From positions 9,082 to 73,081 of the forward strand of contig CAZJMK010000009.1 of the NCBI GenBank assembly GCA_964547135.1: 64,000 nt of DNA. The letters run 5' to 3'. Below are positions 53,112-61,813 of the stretch, one piece after another (positions within the stretch are counted from its first letter, which is position 1; every line of letters starts with the position of its first letter). The notes under the pieces are model-generated. The model saw nothing but the letters and a program-made list of their open reading frames with translations. It had not been told where the DNA came from and searched no databases. The stretch comes from JAJXSS01 sp964547135. GTDB taxonomy: Bacteria; Planctomycetota; Phycisphaerae; Phycisphaerales; Phycisphaeraceae. The translations under genes were made by a program, and so were the position numbers.

Positions 53112-55070
53112 ATGCCGCTGACCTGTTCCGCTGACCGACGTTGGGGGGTGATGGTTTTCATTGCCGCCATGGTGTGGATGAGCGTGAGCCTTTCGCAAGC
53201 CCGATCGGAAACCCCCGGCCTGCAAAACGTTGAGGCCCCGGGAACGGTTGCGGAGAAAACCCTCGTGGGGGCGGGTGTTGACCCCGCCGGTCTGAACATT
53301 CGTTCCAACACGGATCGGCAGACGTTCAAGCCCGATGGTGATGGGCTGCTGGTGACGGTGGTGCCGGGGAAAAAGGCCACGCCCACGCTGTTTATTTCCC
53401 CGCGTGAGGGGGCATGGGACCTGTCGGCCTTCGGTCACATCGTGGCCACGATCACCAACCTGGATGACAAGCAGCCGCTGCGGATCGAAATGCGTGTGGA
53501 GAACAAGGGGGACTGGCGCAACAAACCCTGGAACGTCGAAGTGCTGCGTGTGCTGCCGGGAAAAACGCAGCAACTCAAGGTGCTTTTCGGTCACCACTAC
53601 GGCTACAACCCCGGTTTCAAACTCGATCCCTCGGCGGTGACCCAGGTGGCTTTGTACTTTGAGCATCCGGAAGAGACGCGCAGCTATCGGATTGAATCGA
53701 TCGTCGCGGGAGGCGAGCCGGGCGAGAAGCCGCAGATCAAACCCGAACAGGTTCGCATCGTGCCCGAAGCAGGGGTGATTTTGGGGAAAGGGACCGACAT
53801 CGGCCAGACCCTGGCGCTCAGCGCCACCGACGGGCGGGCCGCGGTGGTGGACGGAGGGGTGCAATTGACATTCGCTGCCGGGGCCGGCGAGAAGCGAGCC
53901 TTGCTTCGCCCCAAGGTCGGTCGGTGGAACCTGCGTGACCACCTTGAAGTGAAGGTGACGCTGACCAATATCGGCCAGGCGCCGGTGACGCCGAGTGTCC
54001 GGCTCGAAAGCAACAGCGGAAACAGCGACACCATCTCCGTCGAGGCGCCCTTGGCGGTCGGCCGGACGCAGACGATCACCGTACCCTTCATGACCGCCAA
54101 CATCTGGCAGGGACCACAGGTCTTCGATACCAAGCCGTACAAGGGCACGGGCGGCACCAAGTTTGCCAGCAACGTCGTGTCTGCCGTGGTGGTCACGGCC
54201 CAGCCCGGTGACTCGGCCCAATCGCTGCGGGTGGATGGGATCGTTGCCGGCATGCCCGAACGTCAGTCGTTGCCCGATTGGTTGGGCAAGCGTCCGCCGG
54301 TGGAGGGTGATTGGTCGATGACGTTTGAGGAAAATTTTGATAGCGAAGTCGATGCCGGCACATGGAACATTTACACCGCCAACTTTTGGGACAAGCGTTC
54401 GCACTTTTCCAAGAACAACGTGATCATCGGCGATGGGGTTGTTCGGTTGCGTTTTGAACGTAAGACCGGGCATCACAATGATGACCCGCAGGGCAAGGTG
54501 ACGGATTACGCCACCGGTTTTCTGGATACCTACGGCAAATGGACGCAGTTGTACGGGTACTTTGAGGCTCGCATGAAACTGCCCACCGCACCGGGACTTT
54601 GGCCGGCGTTCTGGCTGATGCCTGATCGTGGGGAGCAGGCGGGGCCGCAGTGGAAACGCGCCGACACCGGCAATGGCGGCATGGAATTTGACATCATGGA
54701 ATACCTGTCACGCTGGGGCCCCAATCGTTTTTCGCCTGCCTTCCATTGGGACGGCTACGGCAAAAACCACAAGGCCACCGGCACCAACGTGTACTTTGCA
54801 CCGGATGAGCAGGGCTTTGTCACCAGCGGTCTGCTCTGGCTGCCGGGGATGATGGTGATTTACTGCAACGGGGTGGAGGTTGCCCGGTGGGAGACACCGC
54901 GTATTTCCAATGTGCAGTCGTACATCAAGTTTACCGCTGTGTCCGGCGGATGGGATAATGACCCCCTGGATGATACGAAGCTGCCGGATGATTTTGTGAT
55001 TGATTATGTGCGTGTCTGGCAACGTACTGATTTGAAAGCGGAAGCGCAGACGGTTCAGACCAAGCCGTGA
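53112..55070 (+). CDS. Exported glycoside hydrolase family 16 enzyme with N-terminal beta-sandwich repeats
   Basis: A 652-residue protein with a signal peptide (VMVFIAAMVWMSVSLSQARS). Residues about 40-390 hold two similar beta-rich regions (GAWDLSAFGHIVATITNLDD and GRWNLRDHLEVKVTLTNIGQ are parallel points), probably carbohydrate-binding. The GH16 domain follows (SMTFEENFDSEVDAGTWNIY, YGYFEARMKLPTAPGLWPAF) with the catalytic motif ExDxxE at E525, D527 and E530 (GGMEFDIMEYLS), giving a retaining endo-acting enzyme. Laminarin, agar, porphyran and carrageenan are all possible substrates. GGAG precedes ATG 53112. Confidence 0.93.
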   Translation: MPLTCSADRRWGVMVFIAAMVWMSVSLSQARSETPGLQNVEAPGTVAEKTLVGAGVDPAGLNIRSNTDRQTFKPDGDGLLVTVVPGKKATPTLFISPREGAWDLSAFGHIVATITNLDDKQPLRIEMRVENKGDWRNKPWNVEVLRVLPGKTQQLKVLFGHHYGYNPGFKLDPSAVTQVALYFEHPEETRSYRIESIVAGGEPGEKPQIKPEQVRIVPEAGVILGKGTDIGQTLALSATDGRAAVVDGGVQLTFAAGAGEKRALLRPKVGRWNLRDHLEVKVTLTNIGQAPVTPSVRLESNSGNSDTISVEAPLAVGRTQTITVPFMTANIWQGPQVFDTKPYKGTGGTKFASNVVSAVVVTAQPGDSAQSLRVDGIVAGMPERQSLPDWLGKRPPVEGDWSMTFEENFDSEVDAGTWNIYTANFWDKRSHFSKNNVIIGDGVVRLRFERKTGHHNDDPQGKVTDYATGFLDTYGKWTQLYGYFEARMKLPTAPGLWPAFWLMPDRGEQAGPQWKRADTGNGGMEFDIMEYLSRWGPNRFSPAFHWDGYGKNHKATGTNVYFAPDEQGFVTSGLLWLPGMMVIYCNGVEVARWETPRISNVQSYIKFTAVSGGWDNDPLDDTKLPDDFVIDYVRVWQRTDLKAEAQTVQTKP

Positions 55071-55115
55071 ACGATTACCACGGACCCATGAACGTAAAAC
55101 CAGAAAAAAGTATTC

Positions 55116-55240
55116 AACACAGAGTGCACAGAGAAGCAAGGTGAGGGCAAACATGGTTGATGATGAACAGCCTGCCGCTTAACTGTCCGACGACTTCAAA
55201 TGCCCCGTCCTGCTCTGTGGCCTCTGTGCATTCTGTGTTG
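55116..55240. repeat. Family H repeat, diverged copy
   Basis: CAACACAGAGTGCACAGAGA at the left and CCTCTGTGCATTCTGTGTTG at the right form an inverted pair between the GH16 gene and the FAD oxidoreductase gene. Confidence 0.55.
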
Positions 55241-55302
55241 AAAATGGATTGTTTCAGGCGATAAAAAAACTATCACCCTTGTTACGGAAATTGAGCGACC
55301 CC

Positions 55303-56928
55303 ATGAGCAGTAACCTGCACTATTACCACCCGGATTGGATTGAACCCACGAGCGCTGTGTTGAAAGCCGACCTGGCGGTGTACGGCGGATCGTCAGCCGG
55401 AGTCATCGCAGCCGTGGCCGCAGCGCGGCAGGGCTTGAATGTCGTGTTGCTTCAACCCGGCAAACACCTGGGGGGACTGACCAGCGGCGGACTGGGCTGG
55501 ACCGACTACGGACGCAAACACGTCATCGGCGGCATGGCTCGAAAGTTTTATCAACAGATCGGCGCCCACTACGGCAAAGAGGAAGAGTGGCATTTTGAAC
55601 CGCACCCCGCGGAAAAACTTTTCAACACCCTGGCACGCGAACAGGGGTTCATCGTGTCGTTTGCCCAGTACCTCGAATCGGTGGCGATGGATGGACAGCG
55701 CATCGTCGAAGCCACCCTGCGCAGCGGCATGAAGGTGCGCGCCAAATATTGGATCGACGCCAGTTACGAAGGCGACCTGCTGGCTCAGGCGGGCGTGGCG
55801 TATCACGTCGGGCGCGAAAGCAATGAGGTGTATGGCGAATCGCTCAATGGGATTCAAATTTTGCACACGCACCAGTTCAGCCACGCGGTGGACCCGTATG
55901 TGCGCGAAGGTGATCCGCGCAGCGGGCTGCTGCCGTTTGTCGAACAGGTTGATTTGTTGCGACACCAGGGGCGGGGCGATCATCGGGTGCAGGCGTACAA
56001 CTTCCGCGTGTGCATGACCAACGACCCTGCGTTGAAAATCGATTGGCAGCAACCGACCGATTACCGGGCGGATTGGTATGTGCTGGCGACACGCTGGTTC
56101 AACGGTGACAAGGATGGCATGAACGAACACCTGCCGCACACCCAGGGCGATTACCAGTTCATTCCGCGCAAGTTCGATGTCTTTTTCAACAAGACCCCAG
56201 GCGGATATCAGAAAACCGACACCAACAACCATGGCCCGATTTCCAGCGATTTCATCGGTGCCAACTGGCAGTGGCCCTGCGCCACCTATGAAGAACGTGA
56301 ACGCCTATTTCAGCAGCACGTCAGTTATCAGCAGGGCTTTTACTGGTTCATGGCCAACGACCCGTCGATTCCGTCACGATACCGTGATGCGTATCGGCAC
56401 TGGGGTTTGGCACGTGATGAATTCACCGACACCGGACACTGGCCGCACCAGCTTTATGTGCGTGAGGCCAGGCGAATGATTGCGGACTATGTGATCACCG
56501 AGCGCGACTGCATGGGGACTTCACGCCCGGAGGACCCGGTGGGCATGGGCAGTTACACCCTTGATTCGCACAACTGCACGCGCTTTGTCACCATCGACCA
56601 GGGCAAGGTCCGGGTTATCAATGAAGGCTGCGTCGAGGTTCCGCCGACGGACCCGTACCCGATTTCGTATCGCGCTATTGTGCCTGCACGTGGTCAATGT
56701 GAAAACCTGATCGTGCCGATTTGTTTCAGTGCGTCGCACATTGCCTACGGCTCGGCGCGCATGGAACCGGTGTTCATGGTGCTGGGCGAGTCGGCGGCGC
56801 TGGCGATCAGCCTGGCTTTGAAGCTGGGGTGCAGTGTGCAGGATGTGCCTTATCAGCAACTGCGCCCGATGCTGGAAAACGCGCAACAGGTGCTGGAGTT
56901 GCAGCGACCCGTTGGTGCGGGCGTGTGA
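55303..56928 (+). CDS. FAD-dependent oxidoreductase (PF12831 type)
   Basis: A 541-residue protein with the nucleotide-binding start DLAVYGGSSAGVIAAVAAAR, VVLLQPGKHLGGLTSGGLGW, then AKYWIDASYEGDLLAQAGVA and, near the C-terminus, GQCENLIVPICFSASHIAYG and ARMEPVFMVLGESAALAISL. These blocks define the FAD_oxidored family found beside polysaccharide-degradation genes in planctomycetes. Its substrate is unknown; a sugar or alditol oxidation is a reasonable guess. No signal peptide is visible, so a cytoplasmic role is likely. It follows the GH16 gene by about 230 bases with a family H repeat between, so shared control by XylR is not certain. Confidence 0.85.
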   Translation: MSSNLHYYHPDWIEPTSAVLKADLAVYGGSSAGVIAAVAAARQGLNVVLLQPGKHLGGLTSGGLGWTDYGRKHVIGGMARKFYQQIGAHYGKEEEWHFEPHPAEKLFNTLAREQGFIVSFAQYLESVAMDGQRIVEATLRSGMKVRAKYWIDASYEGDLLAQAGVAYHVGRESNEVYGESLNGIQILHTHQFSHAVDPYVREGDPRSGLLPFVEQVDLLRHQGRGDHRVQAYNFRVCMTNDPALKIDWQQPTDYRADWYVLATRWFNGDKDGMNEHLPHTQGDYQFIPRKFDVFFNKTPGGYQKTDTNNHGPISSDFIGANWQWPCATYEERERLFQQHVSYQQGFYWFMANDPSIPSRYRDAYRHWGLARDEFTDTGHWPHQLYVREARRMIADYVITERDCMGTSRPEDPVGMGSYTLDSHNCTRFVTIDQGKVRVINEGCVEVPPTDPYPISYRAIVPARGQCENLIVPICFSASHIAYGSARMEPVFMVLGESAALAISLALKLGCSVQDVPYQQLRPMLENAQQVLELQRPVGAGV

Positions 56929-56951
56929 ACGGGGTGGTGGATATCGGTATT

Positions 56952-57034
56952 GCTCAGAGCCACGAGCGGAAGCGCGTGGTTCTTTGAAAAACCAGGAACC
57001 GCTCACTACCGCCCCCGGGGGTTGCGGCTCTGAG
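56952..57034. repeat. Family C palindrome
   Basis: CTCAGAGCCACGAGCGGAAG on the left, CCGCCCCCGGGGGTTGCGGC and TCTGAG on the right, with GGTTCTTTGAAAAACCAGGAACC in the middle as an inner stem. Confidence 0.6.
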
Positions 57035-57175
57035 TCCTTCTTCTTGGCGTCTCTCCATCTTGGTGTCTTGGCGTGATGGTTTTCGTTGCTGTCCCGAGCG
57101 GCAGCCGTTCATTTGACCCGTTGCAGCGGTCACTTATGATGGTGAGGTTGGTTCCCCTTACGGAGAGCTTGGACC

Positions 57176-57814
57176 ATGGTCAAACGCTTTGCCAATTGGT
57201 TGGTGCTTGGAACGATGTTGATGGGTGTTTACACACTGCCCGCGGTGGTGGGCACGGCTTTGGCACAGGGTCACCCGACGCCTTCGGTGGTGAGCAAGTC
57301 GTGGGAACTGGGCTTTACGCACAGCGACCCGCGGCCGATGGCGGTGCAGGATTTGGAAGGCAAATATCAATGGTACTGGTACATCACGTACAAGGTGACC
57401 AACCTCACGGGCGCGGAGCGATTGTTTGTGCCGGAGTTCACGATTGCGGCGGACACGGGGGAAATATTTCAGGCCAACCGCAATGTGCCCGGCGATGTGT
57501 TCAAGGCCATCAAGGACCACCTGGGCAACCAACTGCTGGAAAGCCCTGCGCATGTCGTGGGGCAATTGTTGCAGGGGGCGGACCATGCGAAGGAAAGCGT
57601 GATCATTTGGCGCGACCCGGGCGTGGAGGTGAGTCGGATTTCGATTTTCGTGGCAGGGTTGTCGGGCGAAACCGCAGTGATCAAAAACCCGGACACCGGC
57701 GCGGAGGTGCTTTTGTCACGCACGTGGATGGTGGATTACGCGCTGCCCGGTCGTCCGATGTTGCCGCAACAGCAGACGGTGGTGAAGGGACAGGCTCGCT
57801 GGGTGATGCGGTGA
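57176..57814 (+). CDS. Exported protein of unknown function
   Basis: A 212-residue protein with a signal peptide (WLVLGTMLMGVYTLPAVVGTALA). The mature part is mixed, with KSWELGFTHSDPRPMAVQDL, YQWYWYITYKVTNLTGAERL, FVPEFTIAADTGEIFQANRN, GVEVSRISIFVAGLSGE and RTWMVDYALPGR. The alternating hydrophobic pattern suggests a small beta-sandwich domain; I do not recognise a named family. CGGAGAG lies before ATG 57176. A strong terminator follows at 57879, so it is probably a single-gene unit. Confidence 0.7.
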   Translation: MVKRFANWLVLGTMLMGVYTLPAVVGTALAQGHPTPSVVSKSWELGFTHSDPRPMAVQDLEGKYQWYWYITYKVTNLTGAERLFVPEFTIAADTGEIFQANRNVPGDVFKAIKDHLGNQLLESPAHVVGQLLQGADHAKESVIIWRDPGVEVSRISIFVAGLSGETAVIKNPDTGAEVLLSRTWMVDYALPGRPMLPQQQTVVKGQARWVMR

Positions 57815-57878
57815 ACAGGGCCTGGTAGAACCTGTGCCACGGGCGGCTTGTCTGTATGTGCAATCAAGTGCCGATTTG

Positions 57879-57906
57879 ACTGCGGGTGATCGCCCGCAGT
57901 TTTTTT
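57879..57906 (+). terminator. Rho-independent terminator
   Basis: ACTGCGGG-6-CCCGCAGT followed by TTTTTT, about 65 bases after the stop of the exported protein gene. Confidence 0.85.
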
Positions 57907-58015
57907 ATTGGTTTTTTGAGGCTGCAACCGTCGTGCAATAAGTCGGTAGGCTGGGGCGTTGGACTTTTGAACTCATGAACTGGGTGAACCGATGGTATTC
58001 AAGAAGGAGCCTTCG

Positions 58016-59071
58016 ATGTCACGCCCCATTACTTCACGGACCGTTTCGTCCCGCTTGGCGACGTTATTGACGCTGGGTTGTCTGGGTTTGGCGGCAAGCA
58101 CAGCCTTGGCGCAGGAATCAACCCCCGTACCCGCGGAGCAAAGCACCACCACCAAACAGGTCACGGTTGAAGGCAATCGTCAGGTGATCGTCAACGACGA
58201 CGGAAGCATCACCGTCATCACCGATGTCACCGGCACAGGTGAAAATGGCACAGGCAGTGCCACCGTCACACACGATATCAACGTCACCAAAACCGACGAT
58301 GGTCGCACCTGGACCCGCGACACCAGCATCACCAACGAGCGGGGCGGAACCGTGCAATCGACCACCGCCGGCTCGGCAACCAAAACCGGTGAAGGCACCG
58401 GCAACTGGTCCAGCACCACCGATGGCACCGTCACCGGCGCCGGCGGAAAAAGCATCGACTATCAAACCCAGCGCACCGGCTCGTGGGAGCGCGTCGATGA
58501 CAACACGGTGAACTTCAATCGTGATGCGGAAACGGTGCGCTCCGATGGCGTGACCGGCAACCGTTCCACCACCGGCGGCACCACCCGCACCGAGGACGGA
58601 CGCACCTGGGAATCGACCACCACCGGCAGCAACAGCAAGGGCAGGGATTGGTCTGCGGAAACCGATGGCAAAATCACCCGTAACGGCGATGGCACAGCCA
58701 CGGTCGATATCGATCGCACGGTGACGACCAAAACCGGCGACACCATCACCATTGAAAAAGACGGGACGTTCACGCGCAACGAAGACGGCAAAGGCGGCAG
58801 CTACGAAGGCACCCGCACGGTGACGAAAACCGATGTCGATGGCGATGGGAAGGTCGGCGGCAGCACGGAAAAGAAAACTCAAAACGATCAAGCTGTGACA
58901 CAGGAACGACAGGCCCAACGTGAACAGGCAGAGCGCCAGCGGAAAGAACAAGTCGAACGGCGCGAAAAAGCGGAGGCCAATCGCAAAGAGCGACAACAGC
59001 AGACCGAGCGCAGCCGTGAACGCAGCGAACGCAGCGAACGACCCAAACGTGAACGCAGGCAACGTGATTGA
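58016..59071 (+). CDS. Exported Thr/Gly-rich repetitive protein with charged coiled-coil tail
   Basis: A 351-residue protein with a signal peptide (LATLLTLGCLGLAASTALA). Residues about 50-290 are low-complexity, rich in Thr, Gly, Asp and Ser, in irregular short repeats such as TKTDDGRTWTRDTS, TRTEDGRTWESTTT and TKTGDTITIEKDGT, which read as beta-strand/turn units. The last 70 residues (QAQREQAERQRKEQVERREK and onward) are almost entirely Arg, Glu, Gln and Lys and likely form a coiled coil or a disordered tail. AAGGAG precedes ATG 58016. No family recognised; an envelope or extracellular structural role is only a guess. Confidence 0.75.
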   Translation: MSRPITSRTVSSRLATLLTLGCLGLAASTALAQESTPVPAEQSTTTKQVTVEGNRQVIVNDDGSITVITDVTGTGENGTGSATVTHDINVTKTDDGRTWTRDTSITNERGGTVQSTTAGSATKTGEGTGNWSSTTDGTVTGAGGKSIDYQTQRTGSWERVDDNTVNFNRDAETVRSDGVTGNRSTTGGTTRTEDGRTWESTTTGSNSKGRDWSAETDGKITRNGDGTATVDIDRTVTTKTGDTITIEKDGTFTRNEDGKGGSYEGTRTVTKTDVDGDGKVGGSTEKKTQNDQAVTQERQAQREQAERQRKEQVERREKAEANRKERQQQTERSRERSERSERPKRERRQRD

Positions 59072-59486
59072 AAGGCTGTTGTTTAGCGCGGACGCTTTGC
59101 GTCGGCGTGATTATTGTTAGCGCCGCGATTGATCGCGTCTTCATGTAGCCCAGCCCCCAGGGGCGCCCCCGGCTGGGTAAACCACAGGCATACATGTGAT
59201 ATTGACGCCGTGCCCACCGGGGGCAGGGCCGGATGATTGCACTTGCTTGATTCAAGCAATCCGGGGCTAAAGCCCTCGGCGTCATTTGTAACAGCGCCGC
59301 GATTGATTGCGCCTGATGGGAGTGGTTAACCAGTGAGTCAGTGACTCGGTTAATCGGGTAGAGCAAATGCAGTTCTGACCGACTCACCGATCAACTCAAT
59401 CAATACCCAAGCCCTCGGCTTGCCAGCCTCATACTTGGCTTGATGTATTTCACCCGACCACTTGGCGACTCAACCCTTCTTTTTCA
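59072..59486. repeat. Composite repeat island E-D-J-B-D-F-A
   Basis: Family E (59081-59107), D (59117-59140), J (GTAGCCCAGCCCCCAGGGGC to GGCTGGGTAAA, 59146-59181), a full family B hairpin (59203-59284), a degenerate D (59292-59314), a reversed F pair (59403-59443) and reversed A units (59455-59470). No gene. Confidence 0.65.
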
Positions 59487-59852
59487 TCACAAGCGATTTT
59501 TGATCTTTCCAAGAATCAACGTGGACAGTTCCCCATCGCCCAGCACGCCCACGCGCACCGACACCTGGCTCTGCGTGTCGCTCAATCGGCTGACCTTGAT
59601 CGTCACCTCCCGTTCCTGAGCCGTCTTGGCTTCGATGTATCCATCCAGCGCGGTGACGTTGGACGTGACGATGGTGAGTTTCATTTCTTCGCAGACCGCC
59701 TGGGCAGCCTTGGTCACCTTCTCCGGCTTGGCATCGAAAGCAGCGATGTACGTCCCGGCCTGATTGGTCACGCCCGGCGCAGCCGTCGAGCAACCGACCG
59801 CTGCGATCATGACCGTCACCAGCAACAACGCAAACAGGGTTTGATATCGCAT
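59487..59852 (-). CDS. DUF3568-like lipoprotein
   Basis: A 121-residue protein with a lipoprotein signal peptide ending in the lipobox IAAVGC. The mature part, YIAAFDAKPEKVTKAAQAVC followed by MKLTIVTSNVTALDGYIEAKTAQEREVTIKV in character, matches the DUF3568 pattern of small planctomycete and proteobacterial lipoproteins. AAGGAG precedes the ATG. The function is unknown. The zinc-ribbon membrane protein lies upstream on the same strand with a 77-base gap. Confidence 0.75.
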   Translation of the reverse strand: MRYQTLFALLLVTVMIAAVGCSTAAPGVTNQAGTYIAAFDAKPEKVTKAAQAVCEEMKLTIVTSNVTALDGYIEAKTAQEREVTIKVSRLSDTQSQVSVRVGVLGDGELSTLILGKIKNRL

Positions 59853-59929
59853 GGCAATTCTCCTTGTTGCAACAGGTCGGAACACCTCCAACCCGTGCCT
59901 TATTCATACTATGCAATCGGCTCAAAGGT

Positions 59930-60262
59930 TCATAACCCTTCGCGGTAGCTGATGTAGCTGGTCACTGCTGCCAAACCAAGTATCACAATCGTCACCAGCC
60001 CGATGCCCAGCACTTTTGCGAAACCCAGTGCGTACAAAACACTGGTCAGCGCGATGACAACAAGCGTTGCCAATGTCAGGGCAATGGTGCGAATGAGCTT
60101 CATGAGTTGGTCGCCGCGCTGCTCAGCGGTGGGCATGAGTTTGATGCCCAGTCCGCGCCGGCGGTCGTACATGTTGCCGCATTCGGGGCATCGGCCGCGC
60201 ATGGCAATGCCCGTCAGGTCATACCCGCACTTGCCGCACACATTGTTGTCCGATATCGCCAT
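59930..60262 (-). CDS. Zinc-ribbon membrane protein
   Basis: A 110-residue protein with an N-terminal four-cysteine ribbon (CGKCGYDLTG ... GRCPECGNMYD) and two hydrophobic helices (TIALTLATLVVIALTSVLYALG and LGIGLVTIVILGLAAVTSYI). The CGYDLTG-CPECG pattern is common in planctomycete membrane proteins. It starts 24 bases after the phosphofructokinase stop codon on the same strand and may share its transcript. The function is unknown. Confidence 0.75.
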   Translation of the reverse strand: MAISDNNVCGKCGYDLTGIAMRGRCPECGNMYDRRRGLGIKLMPTAEQRGDQLMKLIRTIALTLATLVVIALTSVLYALGFAKVLGIGLVTIVILGLAAVTSYISYREGL

Positions 60263-60286
60263 GGGCGGGTCCGCAATCCGAAATTC

Positions 60287-61468
60287 TTACCGATCGCCCA
60301 GGCAGGTGCCGACCTTGCGTGCTGCGTCGATCAGCGAGTGGTCCATGGGCACGACCTTGCGTTTGCCCGCCACGTCCCCCAGTTTCACCGGCACGCAATC
60401 ATCGCCTTTGACCGCAATCATCACGTTGTACTGTCCGCGCACCAACTCATTCACCGCCGCCACGCCCAGGCGTGTACACAACACCCGGTCCGTTCCCGAA
60501 GGCGTTCCACCCCGCTGCACATGACCCAATGATGTCACGCGAGCCTCGGTTCCTGTGAGCTGCTGCAGCGCCCTGGCCAAGCGGTTGGCCTTGGCTTCCT
60601 GCACCCATTGCGGCGTCGGCACCGCGCCGCTCGCATCCGCGTTTTCGTGACCATTGCCCTCCTCTGATTCGTGCTTGTGCTTTTTTTCTTTCTTCTTTTT
60701 CGAAGCCTTCTTTTCTTCCTTGGCGAGTTGTTTGGCTTCCTCGATGTCCAGTGCCCCCTCGGCCACCGCGACGATGGAAAAGCGTTTGCCATGGCGTCTT
60801 CGTTCCAGCAAATGCTCCGCCACCACGTTCAGGTCATAGGGTATCTCCGGCAACAAAATCACATCCGCCCCGCTGGCAATCCCCGCTCCCAACGGCAGCC
60901 AGCCGGCATTGTGACCCATGATTTCACAGATCATGATGCGATGATGACTCGAAGCCGTGGTGTGCAGCCGATCCATGGCATCCGTGGCGATTTCCATGGC
61001 CGTGTCAAACCCAAACGTCACATCGGTTTCCGCCACATCATTGTCGATCGTTTTGGGCAGGGTTATCACGTTCACGCCCGAATCGCTGCCGACCTTGTGC
61101 AAGTGCAGCGCATTCTTGGCGGTGCCTCCGCCGCCCAGACAGACCAGGCAATCCAGGTGGTGCTGGTGATAGTTGTGAATCGCTGCTTCGGTCATATCCA
61201 GCACCTTACCGCCGATGGTCATCTTTTTGGGCTTGTCCCGGCTGGTGCCCAGAATGGTTCCGCCCATGGCCAAAATGCCCGACACGTTGTGGTCCTCCAG
61301 CAACACCGTGCGGTTTTCCACCAAGCCACGGAATCCATCCTGAATACCCACCACCTTGATGCCCATCGAGAGCGCCGGCTTGACCACCGCGCGAATGGCG
61401 GCATTCAACCCCGGGCAATCTCCGCCGGAGGTGAGTATGCCGATGCACTTGGTGTGGGTTCGTGGCAT
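60287..61468 (-). CDS. pfkA: 6-phosphofructokinase with lysine-rich insertion
   Basis: The 393-residue product phosphorylates fructose 6-phosphate. It has CIGILTSGGDCPGLNAAIRA, LVCLGGGGTAKNALHLHKVG, LPKTIDNDVAETDVTFGFDT and MGHNAGWLPLGAGIASGADV. At the two phosphoryl-donor positions it has glycine (GGGGT) and lysine (PKTIDND), the combination seen in actinomycete-type ATP-PFKs, so ATP is favoured over pyrophosphate. Around residues 245-285 there is an insertion of about 40 residues, rich in Lys/Glu/His (KASKKKKEKKHKHESEEG), absent from usual enzymes. GGAG before ATG 61468 sets the start rather than the ATG at 61483. Confidence 0.93.
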   Translation of the reverse strand: MPRTHTKCIGILTSGGDCPGLNAAIRAVVKPALSMGIKVVGIQDGFRGLVENRTVLLEDHNVSGILAMGGTILGTSRDKPKKMTIGGKVLDMTEAAIHNYHQHHLDCLVCLGGGGTAKNALHLHKVGSDSGVNVITLPKTIDNDVAETDVTFGFDTAMEIATDAMDRLHTTASSHHRIMICEIMGHNAGWLPLGAGIASGADVILLPEIPYDLNVVAEHLLERRRHGKRFSIVAVAEGALDIEEAKQLAKEEKKASKKKKEKKHKHESEEGNGHENADASGAVPTPQWVQEAKANRLARALQQLTGTEARVTSLGHVQRGGTPSGTDRVLCTRLGVAAVNELVRGQYNVMIAVKGDDCVPVKLGDVAGKRKVVPMDHSLIDAARKVGTCLGDR

Positions 61469-61564
61469 GAGGGGGTACTCCATGGGTGGTTATTGATCAT
61501 CATAGCGATCCATCATCTTTTTCGACCATTGGTCACAGGTTCGTTAAGCGGATAAAGTGAAGTG

Positions 61565-61813
61565 ATGCCGACGATCCTGCGTATGGGTGCTTATCGGTTC
61601 TACTTTTACAGTCATGATCTGATCCATGAACCGCCGCATGTCCATGTCGATCACGAAAATGACTCCGCCAAGTTTTGGTTAAAACCTGTGGCTTTAGCCA
61701 GAAATCTCGGATACAACGCCAATCAGTTGCGTAGAATTGAAAGAATCATTCGGCTACATCAATCAGCCATGCTGGAAAGGTGGTACATGGAATATGAACA
61801 ACTCTCCCGGTGA
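61565..61813 (+). CDS. DUF4160 protein
   Basis: An 82-residue protein with the DUF4160 pattern: TILRMGAYRFYFYSHDLIHE, PPHVHVDHENDSAKFWL and LRRIERIIRLHQSAMLERWY. The family is found next to DUF2442 genes in many bacteria and has been suggested as one half of toxin-antitoxin-like modules; its biochemical activity is not established to my knowledge. ATG 61565 is preferred over the GTG at 61562. Its end overlaps the start of the DUF2442 gene by 20 bases. Confidence 0.82.
   Translation: MPTILRMGAYRFYFYSHDLIHEPPHVHVDHENDSAKFWLKPVALARNLGYNANQLRRIERIIRLHQSAMLERWYMEYEQLSR

Noticed and set aside
52203..54476. Open frame of 757 codons on the minus strand
   Set aside because: It is antisense to the pseudopilin-like and GH16 genes, which have signal peptides, ribosome sites and catalytic motifs; its own translation is His/Arg/Gln-rich with no domain.
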